A DNA stretch of 64,000 bases from Lepidodermella squamata (lineage: Eukaryota; Gastrotricha), in the NCBI GenBank assembly GCA_047495785.1, contig JBLDXI010000054.1, positions 496,001 through 560,000 on the forward strand, written 5' to 3'. The position numbers and the translations under genes are program-made. The notes beneath the pieces were generated by a model. The model was not told the origin of the DNA, searched no databases, and saw nothing but the letters and a program-made list of their open reading frames with translations. Shown in pieces: positions 31,493 to 42,487 of this stretch (position 1 is its first letter; every line of letters starts with the position of its first letter).

Positions 31493-32400
31493 TGACATAG
31501 ATGGCACGCGGTTGCGAGACGACATGCGCTTGCCGGCGGCGGTGCGCCGAGGACGCTAGTGGGCGAGCTAAAGGAATATTTATCGTCTACAGATGAATAG
31601 ATGGAGTGGATTAATCAGAGATAGAGGAGTGCAGCTAGAAAAAAAGAGAAAAGAAAGGAAAAGAGTAACCATGATCATAGAAAGACGGAAGAGACGCGGA
31701 TCACACACCGAAGGTGGGCAGAGGGCAGAGAAGCCTGCTGGCGATCAGGGCCAGCGGAGACCGGGGCACCGGGTTCGCAGGGAGGCGTAGTTGCTCGACA
31801 GCTTCGCGGATCGGGAGGACAAAGCGTTGTCGGCGTAACGGCGCTGCGTCTGTTCAAAGAAACGCGGGAGACTTGGGACACCGGCGCGACGTTCGAGGCC
31901 CGAGACTCTGACGCGGTCATCGCGGCGGACGTTCGCTCAGTAGTGCCCGAAGGTAATCGTTCTGAAGGACATCAAGGCGCTTGAAGTGCCGCTTGGCTGC
32001 AGTGCTCAAGACGATGTTGCCATACATTGACGTGGTTCGAACAAGGCTCAGATACAATGCGCCACCGGCGAGAAAGGCGATAAATTGCGAGTGCAGCGGG
32101 TGATCACGCGGTCCATAAGGGCCTTCCAGGTCAACTGATAGCATTGAGATGGACACCAAGAATGCGCATGATTGGTACCTCGAGCCAACGAGAGTGAGTT
32201 GGGCGTCGTATCTGCGCCACGAATGGCATCACTTCATTCTTGGGTGCATTAAACCTTTTCCGCCAGTCATGGGCCCACGTTGATACCCGGTCGACCTCAG
32301 TCTGGGTAGCACGCTCAGCTTCTGGAAAATCCACCCTTTCACCGACAACGGTTAGGTAAATAAAGGCTGAATAAAGGCTTTGAAGGCTATGAACTGCCAA
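31493..32400 (-). mobile_element. Decayed copy of the GC-rich non-LTR retrotransposon
   Basis: On the minus strand, broken frames match the C-terminal reverse-transcriptase part of the element at 45.6-48.5 kb: FPEAERATQTEVDRVS against FQEAERCTQAEIDRIS, RILGVHLN against RVLGVHLD, and KRLDVLQNDYLRALL against KRLDVLQNDCLRSLL. The 3' non-coding tail (complement of CTCTCCCTCTATC and CCGCCGGCAAGCGCAT) is also recognisable at 31525-31640. There are several frameshifts and no catalytic domain, so it is an old, dead copy. Confidence 0.82.
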
Positions 32401-32920
32401 GCATTGCTCATCGCGATAATTGGAACGCATTGTTACCGATTTGAAATAACCCGCATTTTCGCTATCCGTCTAATAGTCACATTCAGACATTCGATTATAT
32501 TAAATCGGCTTCAAATTATCAGAGGATACTTACTACTAGTTTATTGAGTATTACATGAGAGAATCTTTAGGTACATTACATTCTGGAAAGAAAATGTAAA
32601 ATAAGACCAGAGAAATTATTGTCAAATTCCAAAGCTGTAATTAGTGCTTCCTGGGGCGTTTTGCATACCGTGAAAAAATAGACAGCTGACGTAAAATAAG
32701 CACACAGGCTGTCAAGCATGCCACAGAACTCGATGAATTCTTAAAATACTTGAGGAATTAATGAACAGAGATGTGATGGAAAAGGGTGGAAAAGAGTAGA
32801 GATCGAAAGGATGTCATCAAAGTAGTCGCAGAGGCGTAATTCCGGTTATCTGATCACTACGCCAATTTGATTATTCTGTATTTGCCTTAGTGGCATTGTT
32901 GCTGCATTACCAGAGTCCAG
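32401..32920. other. Spacer downstream of LamG/EGF copy B
   Basis: It holds the 3' flank of the copy B gene. No exon or repeat was recognised. Confidence 0.35.
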
Positions 32921-35900
32921 TCATGGGCGAATAATGTTGAAATCGGCGCAAAAATCGTAACATTTATTGTCTCGAATACAGCCGCAATTTCGCTCTTCAA
33001 ATGATTAAGAGCGTGACTATCATCGAAAACATCTACAGCATGATTCACTCACTGTATTGGCATCTCGGCGGCTTGTATGGAGGGATGCAGGTGCACTGAT
33101 CTGGCGCTGTGCATGATCCGCCACTCATGCACGGTTCGGCGCATATGGCTAAATTTTAACAAATAATCCGCTGAAGCAAATCGATCCGATTAATAATAGG
33201 ATATTTAACCTTTATCGCAAGCTTCGCCGGTGTAACCAGGCTTGCATGTACATTTGTAATTCAAAGCGTTCGTTAGCGAAGCAGTGCATGTATTCGGCAG
33301 GCAGTTGGGAGAGCACGTTATTTCTGTGAGAAAGAATAACGTCCATTGAGTGGAATCAGCGATTGTTAACTCTTACGGTTTATGAGTTCGCATTGATCTC
33401 TCAGCTTCAAAAGTTGAACATTGTCTAGGGCTTCTCGGTGGAAGGAGAAGCAGGCCACGTCAATTACGGCGTAGTAGAATGGGCTGGCTAGTCTATGGAA
33501 AAAAATAACCGTCAGCCTTCACAGGGGTGGGGAGGGGGAGCAAGAAAGTTTGCTGCATGTTCCCTCATCTTTCTTTAGTGAGTAACATTTTACCACGAGT
33601 TCTGAGTTATAACATTACGGAAAAATTGCTTTAAGATCTCATTTAAACCTATTTTATACCATATTTAATAAAATTATGAGCTCCTGAATTTTCATGATGC
33701 AGAATTAACCCTCTGTTTACCCCGATCCTTCTATTGAAATAGAATACGTCGTCTTACCGTCTTCCAAGCGTAATCTGCGGAGTGGTTACAACGGCCCGAT
33801 TGCTAAAACCCATGAAATATGACTTGTCGCAAAATACAATCGAAGAATTTGTTGCACTGTTATAAGCCAAAGCCACGAACTGCCATTCGGCTAGAACGCA
33901 AGGAAGTGAGTTCCTGGGCGAAGATGAAAGGTACCATTGCACATGAGTGGAATTAAATTGCCAGGACCCTGCTCCAGCCAGTGTCGTATTTACATACCCA
34001 AACAACGCACAGTTGCTCTTCGGGCAGTATGATTTAATCCACAAAGCCATTGTCCAAGAAGTAGTCAAATCGAACGCATCGCTGGAGAAGGAAACAAAAC
34101 TTTCGTTGCCCACTTTGTTTACCGCTTTGGCGCCTGCATCCGAGTTACCGAACGGGCCGCTGACATCGAAAGACGTCCCATTGAATACTGCAGGTATTGG
34201 ACCGTACTTAGAACCACTAATATCGCGATCCGTCCAAAGTCCATTCAGCGGCCAGTAACCCACGATATAGGGAAAATAATTTGCGATGTTACTTCTAAGT
34301 TGTTCAACAATGCTGGCTGCGGCTGGGCTTGAAACCGGGCCGGTTGCTGAGATAAGATCGAGTGAACACGCGCGAAAAATAGTCATACTACTCACAGTTT
34401 TGGCAGGAACTACCGGTGTAGCCAGCTTTGCAGGTACATGAATAGCCTTCGCTTTTAGTCACGTCACCAGTACAAGTAGCTGGGTCACAATTGACGGAAC
34501 ATGTGATAGCTGTGATTAAAAATATCATTCAATCATTTTAAATGTCATTTAAATGAATCGATTGAAATAGGTTTCTTGCTCAAAAATAGCAAATTTTTTA
34601 CCGTTTGATAAACATTATTCTTCCGAATTTTTGTTAACGCGCGTGTTCACGAGTTTGTAGCTTTTTCCAACAGGAACCCCATTCTTAATTTAATTCTAAA
34701 TTTAATCTAATTTTGATATAAAAACCGCCTGGAAATGGAGGCCCAGATATGTGCAAGTGAATAGCGATTACACTCGAAGAAGTTTTGCTGGAGGAAATGC
34801 AACGTGCGAAGTACAAATGTGCTTGGATGTCGCGACATCCCAGCTCCTGGACTCCATTCAGGGGAAAGCTGAGAAAAACCAAAGTGGGGGCCCTGTGGAT
34901 TCTTCGGCTGGGGGCTAGAAAACACCTCAGCTCATGGATCCTACTTCGCACACTGAGGAAATATGGACAGAAGATGATGGAGTTTTTAGACATACATAGA
35001 TAATATACGCGTGATTAGGCATTGGAGAAGCATTGTCCACTTTTTAGCGGACCTAACCAACCGAAACCCGATACAACTTAATAGACGCAAACCCAAGTCA
35101 TAAATAAAACCTCACTGTTTATAACTTGACACTGCCGTTTCAAGGTGATCATTTGGTCGCTAGTCAGGGCAGCTCTGTGATAGGAAAAACAGGCAACGTT
35201 CATTGGAGCGAATAGCAAAGTCTGCATGGTCGGCGTATTCAATCTGAAAGAATCAAAAGTTATAATTTCAAACATTTTTTTTCGGAGAAAATAACACCGA
35301 GCAGTAACTTTGCGGATCAGGGGGACGAAATTTTTCAGGGAATGTTGTTCAATCTACAATTCCAGTTATATCGGATCAAAGAACAAGTTTTGATTTTTCG
35401 TTCATTGATTTTTTAGAAAATCCTTTATGGAGTAGATATGGTGTTCTCGCGTGAGAAAATTAATGGGAACATGGGAACACGCGCAATATAAATTCCGAGC
35501 GGTAAGAACTTGTCACTGAGGAAGCTGGGCGCTTTGTCTCTTGAAGCCTAATGCATACCTTTTCCCGACGGTGATTGTGGCTCCTGTCAAGGCTGAAGCA
35601 TTACTAAAGCCGCCCACGATAGTTTCGTCGCAAGCTACGGTTGAAGAGTTCGTCTGAGAGTTGTAGGATAACGCCATGAACTGCCAAACATTGCTCAGAG
35701 GGCAAATGATATTAACAGCTATTGGAGCTACTGCTGAACCTATTGGATAATGTACCAAAGCCGACTCGTTAAGCTGCCAAAATCCGGCTCCCCAGTCAGA
35801 GCCGGTGAAGTATTCGAGCAACGGACAGTTTTTGGTCACGCAACCTGACTTCATCCAAATGCCGATAGTCCACGAGTGATTGCCGTTGAAAGCTGAACTG

Positions 35901-36187
35901 CTATTGAAGCTCAGGAAGCTATAGCCATCATAATTTTGATTCAAAGCTTTAGAGCTCGCATTTGTTGAACCGAAAGGTCCAGGTGAGTCAAATAGTGTTC
36001 CGTTCGGTGAGGCTAAAATTCCATATGAAGACCCGCTAACATCTCGCATGCCCCACAGTGAATTCAGAGGCCAGTAGCCGACGATATTCGGCGAGGCGAT
36101 GTTATCTCTGAGTTGTTGCAAAACCGTAGATTGGGCCAAAAATGTTTGGCACAGATGGACGAATATGAATAATTTCAGTAAATCCAT
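32921..36187 (-). CDS. Secreted LamG-EGF-LamG-EGF-EGF protein (copy B, intact)
   Basis: Eight exons join in phase: 36187-35559, 35243-35116, 34509-34396, 34346-33758, 33492-33377, 33323-33210, 33148-33053 and 32994-32921, giving 619 residues. It has a signal peptide (about 1-19), a first laminin-G/concanavalin-like domain (NIVGYWPLNSLWGMRDVSGS, WQFMALSYNS), its end exon (MNVACFSYHRAALT), an EGF module (CTCKAGYTGSSC), a second LamG (IVGYWPLNGLWTDRDISGS), then two more EGF modules and a Cys-rich tail (CGCIRDNKCYDFCADFNIIR). Repeated LamG units show internal duplication. No membrane anchor is seen, so it is probably an extracellular adhesion or lectin-like protein. It is the only complete member of the family here and the template for copies A, C and C'. 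Confidence 0.87.
34510..35115 (-). other. 606-base intron of LamG/EGF copy B
   Basis: It begins GTGAGG and ends ATCACAG on the minus strand. Part of it (about 34700-34990) has a purine-rich, repeat-like character but no recognised ends. Confidence 0.6.
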
Positions 36188-37035
36188 TTTTTATACAAGG
36201 TTGCGGTATTTTCTCTAAACAAATTACCCCTGCGGCAGCCTTATGTCTGAGATGAATGATTTCCCAAAAAATTGTCTTTATTCAGTATTATCGGTTGGAT
36301 TGTGTTTAATTTAGTCTGCTCTGCCCCACTTTCCTCCAGCGCTAAAATAGCGCTAGACGAATCGAATATCGCATTTATGAATGTTACGCTGACAAACAAA
36401 CGTGTTGCTACCAAGTCGTCAAAACAAAGCAGTTCAGCTGGATCCTTTTTGCAAATTACGTATTGGGCTTTCTGCTGTTTTATCGTTAACAGTTGAAAAT
36501 ATTTCTTTCCTGCAATTTGGACCTCTACGTCTGAGAATATTGTCTCGTATCAGTTTTTCGGGTCCTGTATAATAATTATAAAGCGTTTATTTTATGTGTC
36601 GCTTTTCCCAAATTTATGTTCGAATAAGGCAAAAATCGAAAACGAGTTGCTAACGAGTCGTCAAAACAATGAAAACAAAGTCTGCTTCGAAGTCTACACT
36701 CGGTATCCTTGTCGTATTTTGGTGGCAGGGGCAATAAGTTTGGTGCGCACGCGTAAAATTTTAATCAAATTTAATCAGCGTCGAGGCCTTTCGCCAAGCC
36801 TCGGCAAGTTTGATGAATCTATATGCTTTACGGTTGAAATTATGCAGCCGTTATACTATAACTTCAACTTTCGATTTCTGGCAGGCGGAGGCTGTAGCGT
36901 GCATAGTGCGTAGCATCGCCGTTTCTCGTCACCTCTCACAGAATTTTGCGGATGCGCTACTTGTCAATCTTCATGGATCAATTTATTTAATCGCAATATT
37001 TCTTTCACAACTGTGCCAGCTTGGCTAGTATGATC
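36188..37035. promoter_or_regulatory. Upstream region of LamG/EGF copy B
   Basis: It must hold the promoter of the gene starting at 36187. It shares GTTGCTAxC/GTCGTCAAAACA motifs with 24.5-24.6 kb and a longer stretch (36913-37030) with 22548-22660. No exon was recognised. Confidence 0.4.
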
Positions 37036-37039
37036 ATAA

Positions 37040-37440
37040 AATCTTATACTTGTATGGTATAACATGAGTAAAAAGTTCATATCTGAACGGAGCCGACCAA
37101 GATTTACGAAGCGAAACGAGCGGAGGCGAGTTGAGATGAGTAAATCGAGTGCGGCGAATTTTATACCGTAAAATATCGAATTGTCATAGCGACTCGACCT
37201 ATATTTTTGACGACAATTCTATATTTGTATGATATAACATGAGTAGGAATCTATATTTGAGTGAAGCACGAAATATAGATCGAGTAAAACGAATGAAACG
37301 AGTGAAATCGAGGCGGAACGAGCCGGCAGGCGAGTGGAGACGAGATTTCACGAGGTGAATGAGTTTTACGAGATCTATACGAGTGCTTCACGAAAATATA
37401 GGTTTCTACGAATGTTGTATCGTAAAATATTACACGGTGT
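37040..37440. repeat. Two related palindromic repeat units with ATAACATGAGTA ends
   Basis: ATAACATGAGTA occurs at about 37062 and 37231. The second unit is an imperfect palindrome: GTGAAGCACG..ATATAGATCGAGTAAAAC (about 37261-37290) faces GTTTTACGAGATCTATACGA..GTGCTTCAC (about 37362-37390), with GAG/CGA-rich sequence between. It resembles a foldback MITE in partial tandem duplication. Confidence 0.55.
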
Positions 37441-37529
37441 CTATATTTTTCGCAACGCAAAATAAAAAATAATAAAAAATCCAACTTAAAATTTCATTGA
37501 AAAATGGCTTTCTTTTAACTTTGCATCCC

Positions 37530-37875
37530 GCACTCGGTGCGGGAAGGAACCGTCATTCTCATCCCGCAGCATCCCGCATTTCATCCCGCAGTCCATCCCG
37601 CCTATCCCGCAGTTCATCCCGCAGTCCATCCCGCCTATCCCGCAGTCTATCCCGGACCGCGTCCCGCAGCTGAGATTATGGAGGGTGCGGGATCACGCAA
37701 CGGTCCTGCTGAAGAAGTGCGGGATGGCAGCTGCGGGATGATGTGCAGGATGGTGCGGGATAACAGTGCGGGACGGGTGCGGGACGGGTGCGGGACGATC
37801 CCGCAGCATCAGCGGGATCATCTGTGGGATGCATCCCGCAGGTCATCCCGCACGTCCCGCACTAGTGCGGGATGC
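37530..37875. repeat. TCCCGCA / TGCGGGA heptamer cluster
   Basis: About 345 bases are packed with CATCCCGCA on the left (37562-37665) and GTGCGGGA in the centre and right, with mixed orientation again at 37800-37875 and a local hairpin GCATCCCGCACTCGGTGCGG at the left edge. Spacing is irregular, so this is not a simple microsatellite. An open frame through it is low-complexity and not convincing as a gene. Confidence 0.8.
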
Positions 37876-38903
37876 AAAGTTATATTTCATTTTCGTTCAT
37901 TTTTCTCATTCGTTCGAATTTCGTCTCGTTTTGAACGTCGATTTTCTGCCCGACCGAAATTCTGCTCGAATTTCCCGAATAAATGCTCCTAGAATTCTGT
38001 TCCGATTGGCAAGGCTGCCGCATTTGATGCCGAATGGTTCAATAACTCATCAACCCTGACACCTGCTTCTTTCGAAATCAATCGAAATCCCGAAAACCTT
38101 GCGCCTGTACAATCCGAAGAAACTGGTTCGATTTGAAGGACACGTATGCGGCGATGAAAGAAGCTCGCGACAGCAGTCCGTCGGAATTTCATCTCTGGTT
38201 GTTGAAAATGGCTCAGTTTCGGAGCGGCGCGTCGCAACGGTGTTTGGTTCGTCGATGTTTTCAACGTCATCGAATCGGAACTGTCTCTGGCAGAGTGCTC
38301 CAAGTACAATCAAGTTTCAAGGTGGTGATTTCTGCGAATTGGGGGTCAAAATGCTGTCCGATTTTCTGGATTTTCTGCTCAGTGCTCCCGGCGCGTTCTA
38401 TCGATCTAAGGTGACGACTTGCTGACCGTACCTGTTCGATGATCTTCTGCGCGATCCGACTCACGAATCGCTGCGAATTCATGCACAACGGGGACGAAAT
38501 GCTGCCCGATTTTCCGGAATTTTTCTGAAAAATTCTGGTTCCTACGGCGAATTTTTGCAGCCCGCTTGCCAAGCTGTCCCCGTCTAAATTATTCTCAAAA
38601 TTGAATGTTTCCATTTTCTTTCATAATAAATTGCTTTGCGAAAACTATATCCCTGTGTTTTTCCGTTAGAATTAGCTGTTTCAAGACCTCGGAAGTATTG
38701 GGCTTGGAAAGGAGCATCTATATTCAAAATATAGATTTTCCAGGTCAAAAATATAGATACACCTAAATCTATATTTCAGATATAGATCAGAAATATAGTT
38801 CATATTCAAATCTATATTTGAAGTATGAAAAAATATAGATTTGTGTTTCAAGGTTAAAAATATAGACACAGTGTTATATTTCCTCGTTTGAAACTTTCAT
38901 TTA
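37876..38903. other. Non-coding stretch with AATATAGAT-rich segment
   Basis: Several overlapping short frames lie near 37990-38610 on both strands without a recognisable domain. From 38710 to 38880 the sequence is rich in AATATAGATTT-like strings. No gene is called. Confidence 0.35.
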
Positions 38904-38906
38904 GTA

Positions 38907-39154
38907 ACCATTTTTTAGGCGGGAAAACGCATTGTTTTCTGAGAGGTTCATTCATAAATAAAACGCGGGCGATTCAAACGAGCATTTTTACTGTGAATTT
39001 CCACGCTAATACTCTATTTTCGCGATATTTCTCACCAAATCGCGTGCGACAAAAAAGCTTTATTTTCATGAATAGATGCTCGTTTGAATCGCTCGCGTCT
39101 CATTTATGAATGAACCAATCAAAGAACAAACGGTTTCCCGCGCAAAAAAGTGGT
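38907..39154. mobile_element. 248-base foldback MITE with TA target duplications
   Basis: The left arm starts ACCATTTTTTAGGCGGGAAA and the right arm ends with a close complement (CCCGCGCAAAAAAGTGGT). The inner arms share GGTTCATTCATAAAT and GCGATTCAAACGAGCAT. TA lies on both sides (38905-38906 and 39155-39156). No coding capacity. Confidence 0.82.
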
Positions 39155-39156
39155 TA

Positions 39157-39401
39157 GTCACAACTTTATTATGTGTTCTTGCAGTGTAAGAATGAAATTA
39201 ACTCGGCTTCCTTACAAGAGGACTAGAGCAAGACAATGCACAATTATTCGATAATAAGTGACAGTTAGTGGCTGATTTTAATATGTAACGACAGAGCTAC
39301 AACGCATGCATATTCTACTAATATTCCACTTATACATTAGAGGCCAGCCAGGAGGCCTTTCGAGCAGAGTAAATATTAGAGAACTGGTCGTGGAGGAAAT
39401 G
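39157..39401. other. Spacer and 3' flank of LamG/EGF copy C
   Basis: A short interval between the MITE and the last exon of copy C. No features were recognised. Confidence 0.35.
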
Positions 39402-40204
39402 TCATGGGCGTAAAATGTTAAAATCAGCACAAAAATCGTAACATTTGTTGTCGCGAATACAACCGCATTTTCGAGCTGGTCAGAAAATAGAGAGGTGTAC
39501 ACAAAACGGCTGTATGATCAACTTACCGAATTCGCACCTCGGTTGCTTGTAGGGCGGGACGCATGTGCATTTATTCGGAGCAGTGCAGCTTCCACCATTA
39601 AAACACGGGCTAGAACATATTGCTGGAAACAACGGAAAAATTGTTCAAATAAAATAAAATAAAAGCATATACAGGGTGTTCTTTTTAAAACCGAACATCC
39701 GCCGCGCGCGTTGGAAAATCGCGTGCTACCGCAAATTTTTATGCACAAAATTAAATATCCTTTTAAAAATATTTTTATTTTATTATATTAATAATTTCTT
39801 TTAAATAAAAATTTTGTTGCTACGGAAAAGCGTGCTGCGCGATGCCGCGCGTTTTCGCGTTGTAGCCGCTCCGCGCACCGCAAGTTCCCCGGCGCGCAAC
39901 TTCATCCCCGTAATTCCGCATTTTATCACCGGTGACGACACCTTTGTTAGTGTTTTTCTGATAGCATTTCAAGCATTTAATAAGGCAGCCGGCGTCATTT
40001 TTTCTAAATATGGCTCAATTAGACGTATGCGCTAAGCCTAAACAAGCCATTTTTATGCCGTTTTTCGCAGATCTTAAGCGTTTAACCCCGGAAACTTTCA
40101 CCAAAGTGCGGTTATACCTTGCGGAAACAGTGTTTCTAAGTACAGTAATGTATTCTCTACAAGATTACCACAGCCGTTTTTGTAGGATGATGGTTATTTT
40201 TAGC

Positions 40205-40713
40205 ACGTCTGCCCTAACAGCCAGCCGGTCTTTCAGAGCATAGATCTCATTATCACCATCTTCAAGGAGGTCTATGCCTTCAAATCACCCGTCAAAAACA
40301 CTGTCTCTCATTGTTTTCTTGTAAAGCAGAGTAAATACTACTTAGTTACCGTTACTTTTTGGAGGGTCACCGCGGTTTTTCACTTGCTGCTGCTATGGAT
40401 AAATTCTGTCGATAAATGGAGTTTTTCGGGATATTCGGAACATTTACATTGTTAGCAAACAATTCAGCGGTCAAATGGGGGCTCAAATGAGTGAATTCAC
40501 TAGGAGACATAAATACTTTGACAATGAAACAAGAAAAAGTCGGTGTTGCCATACTAACTCGTGAGCAGGAGGGACTTCCTTCTGCCATACCTGCTGTGTT
40601 AGATCTCATCCTCTGGCCAGATGAACGATCTTCAAGATGGTCCATGTCATGAATTTTGCTTAATTAGCATTGTTACTCATTGTTTTCTGGTAGAATAGAG
40701 TATAAATTTCTTA
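40205..40713. repeat. Tandem satellite (about 370-base monomer), left part
   Basis: One full monomer (about 40342-40713) and the tail of a preceding one. The monomer starts TTAGTTACC and contains GGGTCACCGCGGTTTTT, TTTTTCGGGATAT and GTTTTCTGGTAGAATAGAGT. It continues with diverged monomers on the other side of the Harbinger insertion. Confidence 0.75.
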
Positions 40714-41097
40714 TGGTGCTTTCACAAATGCGTCCGACGAGCGTCCGACGTTTTCGGCGCCCGAAGTTTCGTAATAGGCGACCAAAGTAGCGTAATAGTT
40801 GCCCGACGTTCAGATTTTCTTTCACAAACGCGCGCACTTCGGCCTGCGCGCCCGAAGTTTGAACAATAGCGCGTCCGACGCAGCGCGCGCACGCAAAACA
40901 ATGAACGTCGGATCGGAGACCCGCAAAACTACCGTCCGAAGTGCGTCCGAACCGAAGAGTTTAAACAAAAGAATCTATCGAAGAGCGGAAAAGTTTTATT
41001 GGGCTCAACAACAGCGGAAATTACAACACCATATACTACAACACATTTCAACAATTTAAGACAAAAATTCAACAAAAAATTACAAAACAATTTACAA

Positions 41098-42198
41098 TTA
41101 GTTGAACACCGTGCGACGGACTAAATCACTAATATCGAAAAACAAGCGCGATATTTCACTTTTGCTGAGAGGTGATTCATCAATGATATTTAAAATCGAC
41201 GCAAATTGTTCATTAATAGCGCGACGGCGCTCTGTAAAGAGCGGCTCGCCCTCGAGCGAGGCGATTATTGCCCGGGTAAGTGGGTCAAGTTCTTCAGATT
41301 CTTCCGCCTTCCGCTTCTTCCGACCACTGCTTGCCGCTGCTGCTGACGGTGTCGACTGTTCGATGAAGTTCGACTGCGAGTCTTGAACGCCGGCTAAGAC
41401 GGGCGGAGGGTTCAACTGACCAGCGTCGCCGGAAGAATCGCCAGTAGCATTGACTTGAGGCGTGTGAGGCGTGTGAGGCGTTTGAGGCGTGTGAGGCGTG
41501 TCGGGGCGAAGTTGCCGGGCAACTGACGCAGGTAACGCCGAAGAAACAGGTAAATTCGACTTCGTTCTGAAAGAAAAATATGAAAAATTTAAGCAATTTG
41601 TTTCCGATTTTCCGCACATTTTTCATTTAAAAAAAATAAATAAAATAACTCACTTGTTTTTGTACATCACTACGTCCGCCAGAAAGGTCATCGCCTCGTA
41701 GAAGGCGAAACGGACAGTCTTCTCAGCTGCCGAGCCGCTCGCCACGTACTGCTTGTGGCATTTAGTGAAGCGGTCGCGAAGACGCTGCCACTCCTCGCTC
41801 ACTTCTTTGTAGGTGTACGGCTGTGCCGGGGCTGACGCTGTCGCGGGCTTCATCGGAAGGCGTGTGGCCAGAGTAGCCCACAGGGCATTTTTGAAGACTA
41901 CGTCGCTGTATTTGACGTCTGACGGCAGCCAAAGCGACGGGTTGTGTCGAACAAACTCGATAATAGCGGCATGCACCTCGGAGCGATGCTGCTCGAACGA
42001 AATCGAAGACGACGCGGACGACGACGAAGAAGCCGACGAGGACGGGCGAGAATTGTTGGGCGGAACCGGTGTTGGCGGCAACTGCGAGTACGACATGTGT
42101 TGAGACGGTTGCATCATCGTGTACGGTTTGCTGTCATCGAGAGTCACCTGAGACGACGACGACGACGACGACGGAAAATAATAGCGCATGTCGTTCAT
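41098..42198 (-). CDS. Harbinger-associated MADF/Myb-SANT-like DNA-binding protein
   Basis: Exon 1 is 42198-41654 and exon 2 is 41566-41098, joined in phase, giving 337 residues. After a Ser-rich N terminus comes a MADF-like domain (about 68-165: IIEFVRHNPSLWLP, WATLATRLPM, EEWQRLRDRFTKCHKQYV). Exon 2 has a TPHTPQ repeat tract, a basic stretch (GRKKRK, probable nuclear signal) and a C-terminal helical part with the BESS-like pattern expected of MADF proteins. In this superfamily the second protein binds the element ends and helps bring the transposase to DNA. It is divergent from the transposase gene, separated by 289 bases that must be a shared promoter. Confidence 0.87.
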
Positions 42199-42487
42199 TT
42201 TAACGAAAAACTAGCCAAATTCGAGTAAAAGCTGAGTGAAAGTCTAGTTTTCGGCGAGTTTTGAGTTGAGCGATGATACCCTAGCTGATGTTGGATTGGT
42301 TTAAATAACCCAAAATCGCGGCATTTTCGGACGCCATGTTGAGAAATCAAAGGGCGCACCGCCAAGATGGCGGCAGGCGCTGCGTCAATGCGCGGCCGCC
42401 ACGCTCGTCGTCATGCTCGCCTCGCCTCGCTCACCTGGATGCCACTAATCTGATTAAGAAAATTTAATTAATTTCTCTTCTCCTGAA

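Noticed and set aside
37537-37992. Open frame of about 150 codons through the TCCCGCA cluster
   Set aside because: Its composition is a direct result of the heptamer repeats (His/Pro/Ala runs); no start context, domain or splice support.
37990-38614. Overlapping frames of about 90-115 codons on both strands
   Set aside because: No frame has a recognisable domain, and competing frames on both strands suggest chance openness.
41953-42228. Arg-rich plus-strand frame near 42 kb
   Set aside because: It is the antisense of the Ser-rich start of the MADF protein gene.
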